NCBI RefSeq assembly: GCF_000233955.1
Contig: NZ_JH376604.1
Span: 1 to 64,000, forward strand
Source: Paraprevotella clara YIT 11840
GTDB taxonomy: Bacteria; Bacteroidota; Bacteroidia; Bacteroidales; Bacteroidaceae
DNA length: 64,000 bases
Reading direction: 5' to 3'
Made by a program: the position numbers and the translations under genes. Below are positions 1 to 7,258 of this stretch, piece by piece. Numbering within the stretch: the stretch's first letter is position 1; every line of letters begins with the position of its first letter. Below the pieces are notes generated by a model. It saw nothing but the letters and a program-made list of their open reading frames with translations, was not told where the DNA came from and did no database searches.

Positions 1-79
1 TGCCGACAGGCGTGTTCGGGTTTCCTGCGGCACTACTGCGGACATCACAATCGCTATTCAAAATATCATTCTTTTCCAT
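1..79 (-). CDS. Partial CDS at left edge, unknown phage gene (N-terminus only)
   Basis: A leftward reading frame opens with ATG at 79 and stays open to the window edge, giving about 26 residues beginning MEKNDILNSDCDVRSS. It follows the DUF4494 gene in the same direction, so it is probably the next gene of the phage early operon. Too little is visible to name a family. The start is chosen because it is the only ATG in the frame here; the protein continues beyond the window. Confidence 0.5.
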   Translation of the reverse strand, partial: MEKNDILNSDCDVRSSAAGNPNTPVG

Positions 80-140
80 ATTTTTTTTAATTCGTTTTGT
101 GTTTTCTATTTATTCCGGTATCCACCAATCTGGAATGAAA

Positions 141-596
141 TCATTCTCCATGGGATGCCTCCGTCTCCTTGTAGTGGAACACGTCCATGATGGCCGTCTC
201 GCTGACAGATGCAATCTCGTAGTCGGCCATGGTACATCCCATCACTTTGTCCAAACGCTTCACGGCATCCCACAAGCCGGAGGCTTGTACCATCATGGTT
301 TGCATTTTACGCTTTTCAATGCCACTCCTTTCATCCAACGTGACGAATGCGACCTTGCATTTAAACCATTTGTCGGCAAGCTCCTTGTCGTCTTCAAAAA
401 GCTCGCTGATTTTCCGTTTGGCCACGGCCTTGACTTCGTATTCACCGGCCATGAACGGCTGTATATCTTCGATAAACCGCTGTTCGGCTTCGGTGAAGCT
501 GATGGCTTCCACCAAGTAAGGCTCATTCACATATTTCTGCATTCCGTTTTCAAGCGTCTTTTCATATCTGACGCTGCATTCAAACCATTCGTTCAT
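141..596 (-). CDS. DUF4494-like phage protein
   Basis: A 151-residue acidic soluble protein with no signal peptide or membrane segment. It opens MNEWFECSVRYEKT and has alternating charged strands plus a KVAFVTLDE segment, which I recognise as the DUF4494 pattern common in Bacteroidales phages and integrative elements. The function of the family is unknown. Its ATG overlaps the stop of the upstream gene by 4 nt, so the two are probably translationally coupled in the leftward early operon. Family assignment rests on sequence memory, not a search. Confidence 0.75.
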   Translation of the reverse strand: MNEWFECSVRYEKTLENGMQKYVNEPYLVEAISFTEAEQRFIEDIQPFMAGEYEVKAVAKRKISELFEDDKELADKWFKCKVAFVTLDERSGIEKRKMQTMMVQASGLWDAVKRLDKVMGCTMADYEIASVSETAIMDVFHYKETEASHGE

Positions 597-823
597 TGCT
601 TGCCTCCTTTCTCCCTTTCGGCTATCATCGCATCGGCGATTTCATAAGCCGACTCGGCCACGTTGCCGGGATTGTGTATGAAAAAAGAGCGAACTTCGTA
701 TCTCAGCCCTGCCAATTTCCTGATGCGTTGGACGGGAGTGATACGTTGTTTTATGCTTTTATCCAGTATTATTTTCATCGCTTCAAGCGCGATGTGGTCT
801 CGTGATATGTTACTTTCATTCAT
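593..823 (-). CDS. Small hypothetical phage protein
   Basis: A 76-residue basic, helix-rich protein beginning MNESNISRDHIALEAMKII. No catalytic motif, signal peptide or membrane segment is visible. It lies 2 nt downstream of the NinB-like gene and overlaps the next gene by 4 nt, so it is part of the leftward early operon. I do not recognise the family; the tight spacing and a full-length frame support it being real. Confidence 0.65.
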   Translation of the reverse strand: MNESNISRDHIALEAMKIILDKSIKQRITPVQRIRKLAGLRYEVRSFFIHNPGNVAESAYEIADAMIAEREKGGKQ

Positions 824-825
824 AA

Positions 826-1263
826 TTAAATAAATTCTTTATTACGTTCTATCTCTAATTCCATTAATTGTATCAACCTTTCTTCATCAGGGCTTGGGAT
901 ATAGACACCGGCATTTGATGAACACCAGTTACGGAAACGGTCTACCGTAAGGGAAAATTCCGAACTGTCCAATTCGGAGGAACTTCGCAGGTATTTCACA
1001 CGGCCAAGGTATTTGTCTTCCCTCTCCCTTATGAAAGTATCGGGGTTACAAAGTATCTTGTAGTAGTTCCTCTTCACATACTCCATGGTTTCGCCGATTT
1101 GGCATCCGAAGTATGAAAGGCAGACGTGAAGGTATTTGTTGGCCTGAATGCTTCTTTGGGGCTTCTTTTCAGTCAAGTCAAATATCTTTTTGTCTTTGAT
1201 GAGCTTTTCTAATTTTGCCCTCGCCTGCCGGGCATGAAGTTCATTGGAACCGTCGTACCTCAT
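826..1263 (-). CDS. Phage recombination-associated protein, possibly NinB-like
   Basis: A 145-residue soluble protein. The central segment QRSIQANKYLHVCLSYFG followed by a conserved-looking ETMEYVKRNYYKIL resembles the core of NinB/YbcN-type phage recombination mediators, which bind single-stranded DNA. It sits immediately after the SSB-like gene (3 nt gap) and close to the nuclease and ATPase genes, which fits a recombination module. The NinB assignment is tentative; the placement in the operon is clear. Confidence 0.55.
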   Translation of the reverse strand: MRYDGSNELHARQARAKLEKLIKDKKIFDLTEKKPQRSIQANKYLHVCLSYFGCQIGETMEYVKRNYYKILCNPDTFIREREDKYLGRVKYLRSSSELDSSEFSLTVDRFRNWCSSNAGVYIPSPDEERLIQLMELEIERNKEFI

Positions 1264-1266
1264 AGA

Positions 1267-1707
1267 TTAAAAAGGAAGGTCGTCTTTAGGATTCCCGTTA
1301 TCATCCACTTGTGGAGGAAACTGTTGCATGTCGGTGCCCGGTTGTGACGTTGGCTGTTGGAAAGGTTGTGCCGGTTGTTGTACCGGTTTTCTCGCTTCCA
1401 GTTTATAACATCGTATGGAAACCATACGCTTTGTTTGTCCGTCTTGATTCGTCCATTCTCTACCTTGCAAAGCAAAAGAAACCGTGATTACATCACCAAC
1501 TCTAAAGTTATCAAGTTCAGCGCATTTCTCGCCGGAAACTTCAAGAAGTAGAATGTTTTCATATTGACTTCGCTCGCCAGTATAAGGATCGTGTATAGTT
1601 GCATCGAGTAAGAACTCACGCTTTAAAAACGGGTTGCCTCCATTCTTGGATGGGATTTGGACGGTTTGGCCGAACCAGGTCAGCCGTCCTGTTATTTGGT
1701 TACTCAT
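1267..1707 (-). CDS. Single-stranded DNA-binding protein-like, DUF3127
   Basis: A 146-residue protein beginning MSNQITGRLTWFGQTVQ, with an OB-fold-like N-terminal 105 residues (DUF3127-type in Bacteroidetes), a Gln/Pro-rich linker, and the acidic C-terminal tail DDLPF. That tail matches the SSB C-terminal tip that recruits replication and repair proteins. It probably coats single-stranded DNA during phage recombination or replication. It overlaps the upstream nuclease gene by 8 nt. The tail plus the OB-like domain make this one of the firmer calls in the phage operon. Confidence 0.8.
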   Translation of the reverse strand: MSNQITGRLTWFGQTVQIPSKNGGNPFLKREFLLDATIHDPYTGERSQYENILLLEVSGEKCAELDNFRVGDVITVSFALQGREWTNQDGQTKRMVSIRCYKLEARKPVQQPAQPFQQPTSQPGTDMQQFPPQVDDNGNPKDDLPF

Positions 1708-2494
1708 CTTCTGCGAATATTTTTTTATTAGTTATCAAATCTCTGTTGTCATTCAGGAACCGGATTAGTTCCTCGCAATGTGACGTGAGGATGGGAATAT
1801 CACGTTCCGGAACGAATGTGTAGCTTTCAGTGTAGGTTTGCCTGAAATCGGTCACGTTATACTCGAACTGCCTTACATCGCTACCATTCTGCATCAGGCA
1901 ATACGGATAGACAACATGCTGCCAGTGGTCTTTGAACTTGCCTACATAATAACTCCCTGTGGTTTTGATGTCGTGTATGGACATGGGCATCAGTTCGTCT
2001 ATATAGCCATATAGAAGTACATTGCCGAAGCACGTAGGTAAAACGGCCTGTACGAATTGCTGCGTAAGTGCGCCTTTGTAATAATTGGCGAACTCTTTCA
2101 ATAAAGGCATGGGGAACAGAAAAGCGCGGCTGTTGTAAGCTGCCATAAGTTCCACTACTTTTTCTTCCTTGCCCGGTTTGAAAGAGCTGCACGCTATCTT
2201 TCCACCCTCATACACTTTGATAAACTGCATTCCAACCGGAGGGCGATTTTCAATCAGGCAATCGACGGCTTCATTGAAAGCCGTCCCCTTGTCGGCTGCT
2301 TCACTGTCGAACGGGACACGGTTTATCGTGTCTATCAGGCTTTGGAATTGCTTTTCCCTGAACTCTTCGGGGGTATGCGGGGGATTCTCGCTGAATCCCC
2401 AATACCTTTCATATATCGCGTCGCTTTTCAGATACCCCGTGAAGGCATCGAGAAGCGTTGCATAGAACTTAAAGTCAAGCTGCCTTGTCTGCAT
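1700..2494 (-). CDS. PD-(D/E)XK nuclease superfamily protein (phage exonuclease-like)
   Basis: A roughly 264-residue protein with the layout of RecB/Cas4/YqaJ-type nucleases: GTAFNEAVD near the first third, then YIDELMPMSIHDIKTTGSY (the D...DxK catalytic pair), then a helix with K-x4-W-x2-V resembling the Q-containing motif. It probably makes 3' single-stranded tails for recombination with the neighbouring SSB and Sak4-like proteins. I chose the ATG at 2494, which puts QLDFKFYATLLDAF at the N-terminus as in relatives; ATGs at 2515 and 2527 are also in frame. The start overlaps the upstream ATPase gene. Confidence 0.75.
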   Translation of the reverse strand: MQTRQLDFKFYATLLDAFTGYLKSDAIYERYWGFSENPPHTPEEFREKQFQSLIDTINRVPFDSEAADKGTAFNEAVDCLIENRPPVGMQFIKVYEGGKIACSSFKPGKEEKVVELMAAYNSRAFLFPMPLLKEFANYYKGALTQQFVQAVLPTCFGNVLLYGYIDELMPMSIHDIKTTGSYYVGKFKDHWQHVVYPYCLMQNGSDVRQFEYNVTDFRQTYTESYTFVPERDIPILTSHCEELIRFLNDNRDLITNKKIFAEDE

Positions 2495-3413
2495 AAGTCT
2501 TGGTCTCTTTGTCATATACCAACCCAAGGGCTTTCACCTTGGCCGAAAATATGTTTCTTGTCATTTCCAATGAACTGCCAACATGTTTGAAGTCCTTTAT
2601 CTTGGATGCAAATTCGTTGGCCGACTTGGCATCAGTCACTTCCCGTTCTATTGAATCTTTGATTTCCGCAATCAGTTTCTCATATTCTTCCTGCATTTCC
2701 TTTTTCTTTTGCAACATGCCAAGATAGGGAGAGATTACCCGGGTGGTAATGAAGTCGTTCTTTACCGTTGGGTTGCTGTCCTTGTCAAGGATATTAGGCA
2801 CGAACATGATGCCCGGCAAGTTGCAGGTGTTCTTTCCATCATTCCTTGATGTAGGATCGAAAGTGATTGTACGCTTCTGTATGCCGTTCTCATTGCGCAT
2901 CTCCAAATATCCCAAAAGGTCAAGTTCCGTCACGATGGAGTTGTAGGACTTCTCACGCAATGCCGGGATGAAAACCGTATCGTCTCCCTCCTTGCGCGTG
3001 TCCCGGTGAGCTACGAATACCACATTCTTGTTCAAAGAGGAAAGTGTACGGGTTAGCCATGAAAATTCGGCATTGATACCTCCCCAGTCCTTGATTTGTG
3101 GCTGTCTTGTACCACATTTGTAAGTGATGATGAAGTCCATCATCTTACCGATGGTATCAACCACGATAGTCTGATAATCGGAGAGGTTTTCTTGCAATAC
3201 TTGTTGAACGTCCTGCCAAGAGGTTATCTGAACGATGTCCACACCGTCAAGATGCGCCATGTTCACGCGTTTTACACCGTTGTCGAAATCAAGCAACAAC
3301 GGTTTCGGTGCACTCAAAGCTAACGTACTCTTTCCCATACCGGCTTGACCGTAAATCATAATCTTTACGATTGATGGGATAACTAATTCATTGGATTTCT
3401 TAATCAAGCTCAT
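2475..3413 (-). CDS. RecA-like ATPase, Sak4-type phage recombinase
   Basis: A 312-residue ATPase with Walker A GQAGMGKS at residues 22-29, a Walker B-like TIVVDTIG segment, and a later VVFVAHRDTRK strand. This arrangement fits the phage AAA_24/Sak4 group, single-strand annealing partners of SSB. The C-terminal third is charged and helical, probably coiled coil (QKKKEMQEEYEKL). It lies in one operon with the SSB-like and nuclease genes, so a recombination role follows from context. Confidence 0.8.
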   Translation of the reverse strand: MSLIKKSNELVIPSIVKIMIYGQAGMGKSTLALSAPKPLLLDFDNGVKRVNMAHLDGVDIVQITSWQDVQQVLQENLSDYQTIVVDTIGKMMDFIITYKCGTRQPQIKDWGGINAEFSWLTRTLSSLNKNVVFVAHRDTRKEGDDTVFIPALREKSYNSIVTELDLLGYLEMRNENGIQKRTITFDPTSRNDGKNTCNLPGIMFVPNILDKDSNPTVKNDFITTRVISPYLGMLQKKKEMQEEYEKLIAEIKDSIEREVTDAKSANEFASKIKDFKHVGSSLEMTRNIFSAKVKALGLVYDKETKTYADKAA

Positions 3414-3433
3414 AATATTTTGTTTTAAAAGAA

Positions 3434-3733
3434 TTATTTTATTGTTCCCCTCGCTACAATCCCGGCTATATTCGCCATAGAAAGTGCTTGTTTTATTTCA
3501 GCTTTTGAATAGTAAAGCGGAGAGTTTCGTCCAGTTCCTTTCCTTGTAGCCCGAATCACACCTTCCGAAACCAAACGGTTAAAACGCTTGATGTCTATCC
3601 GCATCATTTTTAGCCACTGTTTTACTTCGGATACTCGGACAAAGTCTTGCGGTGGCTCATACGCCTTGACGGCCTGCATATAGCCCACTTGAACAAAGTC
3701 TGCTATGACAGTATTTAGTTCTTGAATATCCAT
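3434..3733 (-). CDS. Small putative DNA-binding protein (winged HTH / excisionase-like)
   Basis: A 99-residue protein. The middle contains VRVSEVKQWLKMMRID and VSEGVIRATRKGTGRNSPLYY, resembling a MerR/excisionase-type winged helix with its turn and wing. It lies 20 nt upstream of the Sak4-like gene in the leftward operon. It could be an early regulator or an excisionase; the sequence does not decide between them. Confidence 0.6.
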   Translation of the reverse strand: MDIQELNTVIADFVQVGYMQAVKAYEPPQDFVRVSEVKQWLKMMRIDIKRFNRLVSEGVIRATRKGTGRNSPLYYSKAEIKQALSMANIAGIVARGTIK

Positions 3734-3740
3734 AATAATT

Positions 3741-3983
3741 TCACTTTATACATATAATAGAGATATAACCGGGATATTCTTTTGCAGAAACCCTAAACTT
3801 CACATCCATTGCTGTTTTTAGTTCATCCAGAAGCCGTCCCTTATTATTTCTACGGCTTGATTCTGCCCTGATTCCATTATATCTTTTTTTCTCGAACGGT
3901 ACTTTGTACACATCCCCCTTCTTCATGCTATCAAATAAGCCAACATGAGTATAATTTTCATCTATCACTATTTCCTTTATCAT
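3741..3983 (-). CDS. Hypothetical phage protein
   Basis: An 80-residue protein rich in lysine and arginine (KKRYNGIRAESSRRNNKGR) with alternating predicted strands at both ends. No recognised motif. It is placed between two leftward genes with short gaps (7 and 17 nt), and an AG-rich stretch upstream of its ATG may be the ribosome binding site. Function unknown. Confidence 0.55.
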   Translation of the reverse strand: MIKEIVIDENYTHVGLFDSMKKGDVYKVPFEKKRYNGIRAESSRRNNKGRLLDELKTAMDVKFRVSAKEYPGYISIICIK

Positions 3984-4000
3984 ATTTTACCTCCTTTCAT

Positions 4001-4219
4001 TTACCATAAATTTTTATCTGACAATGTGTCATAATACTCTTTGTGAGCCATGTATTCTTTGGCTATCTCGCTGTCCGTGTCATGCCCCAAACCTTTGATG
4101 AGTTCATAAACATGCGGATTCAGGCTGTTTACTATCTCGTTTGTCCGGTCAGCGTGTCCAGCCAATCCCAATGCCACTATAAACAATGTGGCAATTCCAA
4201 TGTTTCTTAATGTTTTCAT
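4001..4219 (-). CDS. Small secreted or membrane-anchored protein
   Basis: A 72-residue protein with a classic signal-peptide-like N-terminus: MKTLRN, then a hydrophobic stretch IGIATLFIVALGLAGHA, with possible cleavage after AGHA. The mature part is a 45-residue helical, acidic peptide. It is the first gene of the distal leftward set and faces the divergent metallopeptidase-like gene. Function unknown; a role at the envelope during lysogeny is possible but not shown. Confidence 0.55.
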   Translation of the reverse strand: MKTLRNIGIATLFIVALGLAGHADRTNEIVNSLNPHVYELIKGLGHDTDSEIAKEYMAHKEYYDTLSDKNLW

Positions 4220-4333
4220 ATTGTTTGTTTTGGTTCATGTTCCCCTCAACGGCTTAAACCGGTTGTTACCCCGAATCTTACGGGAGGGGATGTATCTGAA
4301 AAAGGCGCACTTCCAATGAAGTAAAAGAAAAAT

Positions 4334-4411
4334 CGTCACACTTAAAACTTACTTTGATATTGGAAGTACGCCGGGATTATTCTATATTTGCAGCGTCACA
4401 TTTAAAACTTA
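4334..4411 (+). promoter_or_regulatory. Upstream region of the metallopeptidase-like gene: 18-bp direct repeats and a -7 box
   Basis: Two copies of cgtcacaYttaaaactta, differing at one base, lie at 4334-4351 and 4394-4411, exactly 60 bp apart; the second runs into the start codon at 4411. Between them is TATATTTG (4383-4390), a match to the Bacteroidetes -7 box. A partial inverted repeat (ggcgcacttccaat at 4305-4318 and its near-complement at 4359-4372) spans the first copy. The repeats could be operators; that is inference. Confidence 0.45.
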
Positions 4412-5139
4412 TGATTACAAATAGAATTTCAACAAATTTATACGTTGCGGAAGACCCTCGTTTTGGCAACTACAACAAGGATATTGTCTACCGCCTATTA
4501 CAACAAGTCCAAATTGATTTCTCAAATTGGATAGGAAATGATGTATTCCATACAAGTGATTGCATAATATCATACAAGGATGAATGCCCTACCATATATG
4601 ATAATGGTCAAATTGGCCATAAGATATGCTTACATGTAAGTGGTGACGACTGGTGGCGTTGGGTTTACCAATTCTCTCATGAGTACTGCCACCACCTGAT
4701 TAACGGCACAATGTCCGGTGATATATCAGGGATGATATGGTTTGAGGAAGCTATTTGCGACCTTTCGGCGATCGCCCATTTAAAAAGGCTAATTGTTCTT
4801 TGCGATGTTCTTCGGATAGATAGCCTTCTTTCGTATAAAGATTATGTAATCCTCTGTCTTCATGCGAACCTTGGTTCTGCTCAAAAAAACTGTCGGGAAT
4901 ATCTAAGGTCAAATATGGCGACACTCGAACAACCCGTGTACCAACGGGAAATTTACTCAAATCTATCCGCGACAATTCTTCCGTTTTTTGAAGAGAACAA
5001 TCATCTTTGGAAGATAATCCTCCATTTTGGGGACATGCGCAAGTGGGATTCCCTTGAAGATTTGTTCTCCCATCTTTTTTATACCTCTGACGATAGTTAT
5101 TCCGTTTCATTACGCAAACTTTATAATCTGTTGCTGTGA
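4411..5139 (+). CDS. Putative HExxH zinc metallopeptidase, phage accessory gene
   Basis: A 242-residue protein with SHEYCHHLI, an HExxH zinc-binding motif, followed about 20 residues later by WFEEAICDLSA, where a glutamate could be the third ligand as in gluzincin-type ImmA/IrrE-like proteins. No signal peptide, so it is probably cytoplasmic. It is transcribed opposite to the early operon, a position typical of lysogeny-expressed accessory genes. The ATG at 4411 is preferred over an upstream alternative start at 4354 because a -7 box lies at 4383-4390. Its substrate is unknown. Confidence 0.65.
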   Translation: MITNRISTNLYVAEDPRFGNYNKDIVYRLLQQVQIDFSNWIGNDVFHTSDCIISYKDECPTIYDNGQIGHKICLHVSGDDWWRWVYQFSHEYCHHLINGTMSGDISGMIWFEEAICDLSAIAHLKRLIVLCDVLRIDSLLSYKDYVILCLHANLGSAQKNCREYLRSNMATLEQPVYQREIYSNLSATILPFFEENNHLWKIILHFGDMRKWDSLEDLFSHLFYTSDDSYSVSLRKLYNLLL

Positions 5140-5185
5140 ACTTAATGGTTTGTTATGTTCCACCGCGCCAATTCGATTGACGGCA

Positions 5186-5353
5186 TCACGCCTTTTGCGG
5201 TGGATTATATGTATCATGAGTTTCGGCGGTAGCGTGCTCGCGCCCCAATGCGATATACTTGATGGGATAAGGTGAAATCCCGCTGTCCGCTTTCTCTTTC
5301 AGCCTTCCGCTTGGGTGGTTTCTCCGCGTTTCCGCTCGCCAACATTCCGGCAT
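5186..5353 (-). CDS. Possible small ORF (55 aa)
   Basis: A short leftward frame encoding 55 residues, ending with a hydrophilic segment (KYIALGREHATAETHDTYN). It lies downstream of the 5428-5784 gene in the same direction and would fill most of the 5140-5427 gap. No recognised motif and no strong ribosome binding site, so it is listed as a candidate only. Confidence 0.25.
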   Translation of the reverse strand: MPECWRAETRRNHPSGRLKEKADSGISPYPIKYIALGREHATAETHDTYNPPQKA

Positions 5354-5392
5354 GGCTGATGTTCACAATATGTCAAAGAACTATTGTCTTGC

Positions 5393-5433
5393 TGGTGGCC
5401 GGGGAATCGAACCCCGGCTTCATCCCATCACCA
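5393..5433 (-). other. tRNA acceptor/T-arm-like minihelix
   Basis: On the minus strand the order is TGGTG, a 10-nt bulge, GCCGGGG, TTCGATT, CCCCGGC, CACCA. The two arms make a 12-bp stem (5 + 7) closed by TTCGATT, a canonical tRNA T-loop. Twelve base pairs is the length of a stacked tRNA acceptor plus T stem. It begins at the stop codon of the 5428-5784 gene. It has no uridine run, so it is not a classic terminator. It could be a tRNA remnant, an RNA-processing signal, or an old attachment site. Confidence 0.4.
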
Positions 5434-5784
5434 ATATATCCCGTATCCGTAACCGTATGCGCGGTCTAAGGCCATACGGTTGTCCATTACGGCCTCGTAT
5501 TCTTCATCATCCCGCATCTCTTCGAGGTACACTTCATTGTCTATTTTTTCGGTGCTTATTGAATCCTCTATCAGCTTTTGGACGTTTGGGTAAGACTTGC
5601 GGACATCATCACCGTATATCATGGCTTCCACCTTGCCCGTCAAAGCATCGTATGATACTTCAAGGTCGCACGTCTCACCGCTCATGCAAATGGAAGATGA
5701 GCGTTTGCGATGGTCGAACTCGTTTACCAAAGCATCTTCTATCGTGGCCAAAAGGCTTTTCAATTCTACGTCTTTCATAATCAT
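5428..5784 (-). CDS. Hypothetical phage protein
   Basis: A 118-residue acidic protein (MIMKDVELKSLLATIEDAL at the start) with a Gly/Tyr-rich end GYGYGIYW. No membrane segment or known catalytic motif. Its start overlaps the stop of the upstream HTH gene by 4 nt, which supports coupling and a real gene. Function unknown. Confidence 0.6.
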   Translation of the reverse strand: MIMKDVELKSLLATIEDALVNEFDHRKRSSSICMSGETCDLEVSYDALTGKVEAMIYGDDVRKSYPNVQKLIEDSISTEKIDNEVYLEEMRDDEEYEAVMDNRMALDRAYGYGYGIYW

Positions 5785-6071
5785 ATCCTTTTATTTGATT
5801 GTATCAATCTGGCTTGCAAGTAATATGGCTTTCGCCCGATACGTCCGGCTGGAGACAAGTAACTTTCCTTATCCCATCTCCACAAAGTCGATAACGTTAC
5901 GCCTAATTGTTGCGCGGCTTCTTTGGGTGTCAGCCTTTTGTCCGGCTTGCCCTCTTTGGCCAACAGGGATTTGACCTCTTCGGCCACCGTCAGGGCAAAC
6001 TCCTTCAGGTCGGCAGGCGTGACGGATATTGTCACATTTTGGCCGTTGGCTATCAATTCTTGTATGTTCAT
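5781..6071 (-). CDS. Helix-turn-helix protein, MerR/excisionase-like
   Basis: A 96-residue protein. The N-terminal half is helical; residues near 50-90 read LTPKEAAQQLGVTLSTLWRW and then GRIGRKPYYL, a standard DNA-binding helix-turn-helix followed by a wing, as in excisionase and phage helix-turn-helix domain proteins. It lies early in the leftward operon, downstream of the operator region, so it is probably an early regulator or directionality factor. Confidence 0.65.
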   Translation of the reverse strand: MNIQELIANGQNVTISVTPADLKEFALTVAEEVKSLLAKEGKPDKRLTPKEAAQQLGVTLSTLWRWDKESYLSPAGRIGRKPYYLQARLIQSNKRI

Positions 6072-6117
6072 AAATCCTTCCTTGCATTTTTAGAATCTAT
6101 TATACATTACCATATCC

Positions 6118-6309
6118 TTACTGGTTACGTGTTACAATAAAGTTCGGATACTCCGAACGTGTGGAAAACCGCATATCCGTCACTGTTTGTATCTGACCGA
6201 TAGTAGAGCGTACAGATAATGCTCTCCAAAGTGGGAATGCTTCCTTATCCCCTACTTGCATTCTCTTCAATGTCGGCCCAATCGGCTTTTTTTCTACTTC
6301 TTTTTCCAT
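6118..6309 (-). CDS. Small hypothetical protein, first gene of the leftward early operon
   Basis: A 63-residue basic protein beginning MEKEVEKKPIGPTLKRMQVGD, with LWRALSVRSTIGQIQ in the centre. It is the first gene after the leftward promoter, in the position of a cro-like gene, but I see no clear helix-turn-helix. Its position makes it a candidate early regulator; function is otherwise unknown. Confidence 0.5.
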   Translation of the reverse strand: MEKEVEKKPIGPTLKRMQVGDKEAFPLWRALSVRSTIGQIQTVTDMRFSTRSEYPNFIVTRNQ

Positions 6310-6351
6310 ATTTATTTCTTTATGATACTTATTATTTGTGCTTTATTTATA

Positions 6352-6445
6352 ACTTTATAGTGCAAATATAAAGTATGTTTTATAATTGAACAAGTTTGCT
6401 TTATATAAGATACACGCTATTAACATTATTTATAAAGTATATTTG
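6352..6445. promoter_or_regulatory. Divergent operator/promoter region of the phage repressor
   Basis: Half-sites ACTTTATA (6352-6359) and TATAAAGT (6367-6374) form an inverted repeat with a 7-nt spacer; a third TATAAAGT lies at 6431-6438. The leftward -7 box (TATATTTG, minus strand of 6363-6370) sits inside the first pair, and the rightward -7 box (TATATTTG, 6438-6445) abuts the third half-site. The layout fits a repressor controlling both directions. The rightward box ends only 2 nt before the ATG at 6448. Confidence 0.55.
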
Positions 6446-6447
6446 AT

Positions 6448-6834
6448 ATGAATACGGAGAAATTGAAGGTTTTATTTGAGAAAAGCGATGATAAATATGC
6501 TGATTCTCAAAAAATTGGAACCACCTATCAAACTATGTATAATATTATATATAAAGGTAGTATATGCAAAGTAGACTTGTTACAAAAGATAGCTTCTTTT
6601 TATAAAGTGCCTGTTGGATATTTCTTTGATGAGGAATCAATATCATCAAATGAAGATATAACAAACGAACTTAATATTGCGTATCAGGAAATTAATAAAT
6701 TGAAAAAGGAAATAGAACTTCTTCGTTTAGGGAAGAGAGGTTCGACTAAAGTTGTCGTTGAGCTTGATGTTGATGATGATGAATTTATCAAAATGGGATT
6801 GAAAGACAAGGTTATTCAGGTATTAAGTAAGTAA
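6448..6834 (+). CDS. XRE-family phage repressor-like protein
   Basis: A 128-residue protein. Residues 1-70 form a helix-turn-helix of the XRE type, with the C-terminal segment KIASFYKVPVGYFFDEE that is characteristic of these repressors. Residues 75-100 are a likely coiled coil (NKLKKEIELL), suited to dimerisation. It is divergent from the early operon and flanked by three TATAAAGT half-sites, so it is the probable lysogeny repressor. No peptidase domain is present, so induction would not go through LexA-type self-cleavage. Confidence 0.75.
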   Translation: MNTEKLKVLFEKSDDKYADSQKIGTTYQTMYNIIYKGSICKVDLLQKIASFYKVPVGYFFDEESISSNEDITNELNIAYQEINKLKKEIELLRLGKRGSTKVVVELDVDDDEFIKMGLKDKVIQVLSK

Positions 6835-6899
6835 TACAAAAGCAACAACTAAATAGGTTTCTATTAAATTTAAATAAATGCAAATATAACTATAACATT

Positions 6900-7250
6900 A
6901 TGGTCGGATTAAACGGAATAGAAATAAAAGAGTGTTTGGGTGATTATGAGGTCCTATTTAGTAATATGGCTGTAATAAGCAATGGAACTCCTTTCTCTAT
7001 AAACGTGGATATAATTGAAATTAGATTTATTTTCATCAATGATGGCAAGGAAGCATCGGCTTATACAAAGCCGAATGATAATACATTAATTATAGAAGTG
7101 AAAAATGTACCTGTAAAAGGCTATCTAAATTCTCAAACTCCTTTAAAAATCGGTAAATTGAAAGGAAGAGATTTATATATTGTTTTTAACATTTCACAGC
7201 TTGATGAAATATGTTCGATTTTCTATTATACACTTTTGTTATCTAAATAG
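6900..7250 (+). CDS. Hypothetical accessory protein
   Basis: A 116-residue, AT-rich gene product with alternating predicted beta strands (IIEIRFIFIND, NTLIIEVKNVPVKGYL) and no signal peptide. It lies between the repressor and a membrane protein in the same direction, with 8 nt to the next gene. The base composition and position suggest a lysogenic-conversion gene. I do not recognise the family. Confidence 0.55.
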   Translation: MVGLNGIEIKECLGDYEVLFSNMAVISNGTPFSINVDIIEIRFIFINDGKEASAYTKPNDNTLIIEVKNVPVKGYLNSQTPLKIGKLKGRDLYIVFNISQLDEICSIFYYTLLLSK

Positions 7251-7258
7251 TTAAATCT

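Noticed and set aside
12-647. Rightward ORF of 211 aa
   Set aside because: It overlaps the DUF4494-like and following small gene on the opposite strand; its translation has no recognisable domain and looks like a shadow.
4751-5110. Leftward ORF of 119 aa
   Set aside because: It is antisense to the HExxH gene, whose motif makes the + strand frame the real one.
5391-5433. A complete tRNA gene at the minihelix
   Set aside because: Only the T arm and acceptor-like strands are present; no D arm or anticodon arm can be folded in the flanks.
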